Assembly (NCBI GenBank): GCA_011170385.1
Contig: DUFE01000052.1
Span: 1 to 6,546, forward strand
Origin: Dehalococcoidia bacterium
GTDB taxonomy: Bacteria > Chloroflexota > Dehalococcoidia > Dehalococcoidales > W693
Reading direction: 5' to 3'
Length of the DNA: 6,546 bases
Below are positions 6,109-6,546 of the stretch, one piece after another. The position numbers and the translations under genes were made by a program. Position 1 is the stretch's first letter, and the number at the start of each line of letters is the position of its first letter. The notes below the pieces were generated by a model. It was given only the letters and a program-made list of their open reading frames with translations. It ran no database searches and had not been told where the DNA came from.

Positions 6109-6531
6109 TTATTTGTTTGCTTCCGTCTGCGCCAGGTGGGGATGGGAGTTCCCGGCATATACTTTGAGCTTCTTTATTATGCTGTTCCCCAGGCGGTTCT
6201 TGGGCAGCATACCTTTAACGGCGTGCTCGATTACCCAGGCGGGTTTGCTCTTTAACATATCTTCCAGTGGGATGCTCCTGAAGCCACCGGGATACCCGGA
6301 GTGCCGTCTGTATAGCTTCTGCTCCGGTTTTTTCCCGCTGACATGCACCTTTTCGGCATTGATGATAATGACGTAATCACCGGTATCCAGGTGGCGGCAG
6401 AACATCGGTTTGTCCTTGCCCATAAGCAGGCGGGCAGCCTCTGTAGCCAACTTGCCCAGAACCTTATCCGTGGCATCGATAACGTGCCACTTGTGCTCTA
6501 TCTCCGAAACCTTGACCGTGTAGGTCTTCAC
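6109..6531 (-). CDS. rplM: 50S ribosomal protein L13 (uL13)
   Basis: Large-subunit ribosomal protein that binds 23S rRNA early in assembly. Family features in order: MKTYTVK start, HKWHVIDATDKVLGKLAT (13-30), GKDKP (38-42 region), HLDTGDYVIIINAEK (47-61 region), SGKK (65-68 region), RRHSGYPGG (75-83 region) and AVKGMLPKNRLG (104-115 region), ending with KLKVYAG and HPHLAQ. The length of 140 residues is typical. The start is GTG (6529-6531), preceded on the minus strand by AAGGA about 9-10 bases upstream, so both pair members use non-ATG starts. The promoter, and perhaps further translation or ribosomal genes such as truA or rplQ that often precede this pair, would lie beyond the right edge. 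That last point is inference. Confidence 0.97.
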   Translation of the reverse strand: MKTYTVKVSEIEHKWHVIDATDKVLGKLATEAARLLMGKDKPMFCRHLDTGDYVIIINAEKVHVSGKKPEQKLYRRHSGYPGGFRSIPLEDMLKSKPAWVIEHAVKGMLPKNRLGNSIIKKLKVYAGNSHPHLAQTEANK

Positions 6532-6546
6532 TTATTCTGTTCCTTA

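Noticed and set aside
5783..6376. 197-codon plus-strand ORF across rpsI and rplM
   Set aside because: It lies antisense to two clear ribosomal protein genes and spans their gap. It has no recognisable domain and is a shadow of their codon bias.

Overview
The window looks like core chromosome of a bacterium of medium GC content. It carries housekeeping genes, no mobile element and no CRISPR array. The neighbourhood of a short-form S-adenosylhomocysteine hydrolase, metK, a phosphohexomutase and rplM-rpsI, with free use of TTG and GTG starts and many ATA and AGG codons, reminds me of Chloroflexota, perhaps Dehalococcoidia. That placement is a memory-based inference, not a search result.

Layout, left to right. 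The first 1319 bases hold the 3' part of a two-domain kinase-like protein (aminoglycoside-phosphotransferase fold plus a P-loop kinase domain), whose first codons lie outside the window. A short gap with a repeat-like hairpin leads to ahcY (1396-2658) and, 12 bases later, metK (2671-3879). These two very likely form one transcription unit: MetK makes S-adenosylmethionine (SAM), and AhcY removes the S-adenosylhomocysteine left after methyl transfer. A 314-base gap (3880-4193) follows. It holds two strong hairpins, two copies of a purine-rich repeat and a possible promoter. Next comes a phosphoglucomutase/phosphomannomutase family gene (4194-5627). On the opposite strand, rplM (6109-6531) and rpsI (5690-6085) form the usual L13-S9 ribosomal pair and run toward the mutase gene. 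The two convergent units share a hairpin terminator at about 5640-5667.

I found no clear new biological system. The points most worth a second look are: a small intergenic repeat family, one copy of which supplies the leader and start region of ahcY; a mutase start codon with no Shine-Dalgarno sequence that is overlapped by a short upstream ORF which does have one; the short AhcY form lacking the C-terminal NAD-binding tail; and the two-domain kinase of unknown substrate beside the SAM-cycle genes.
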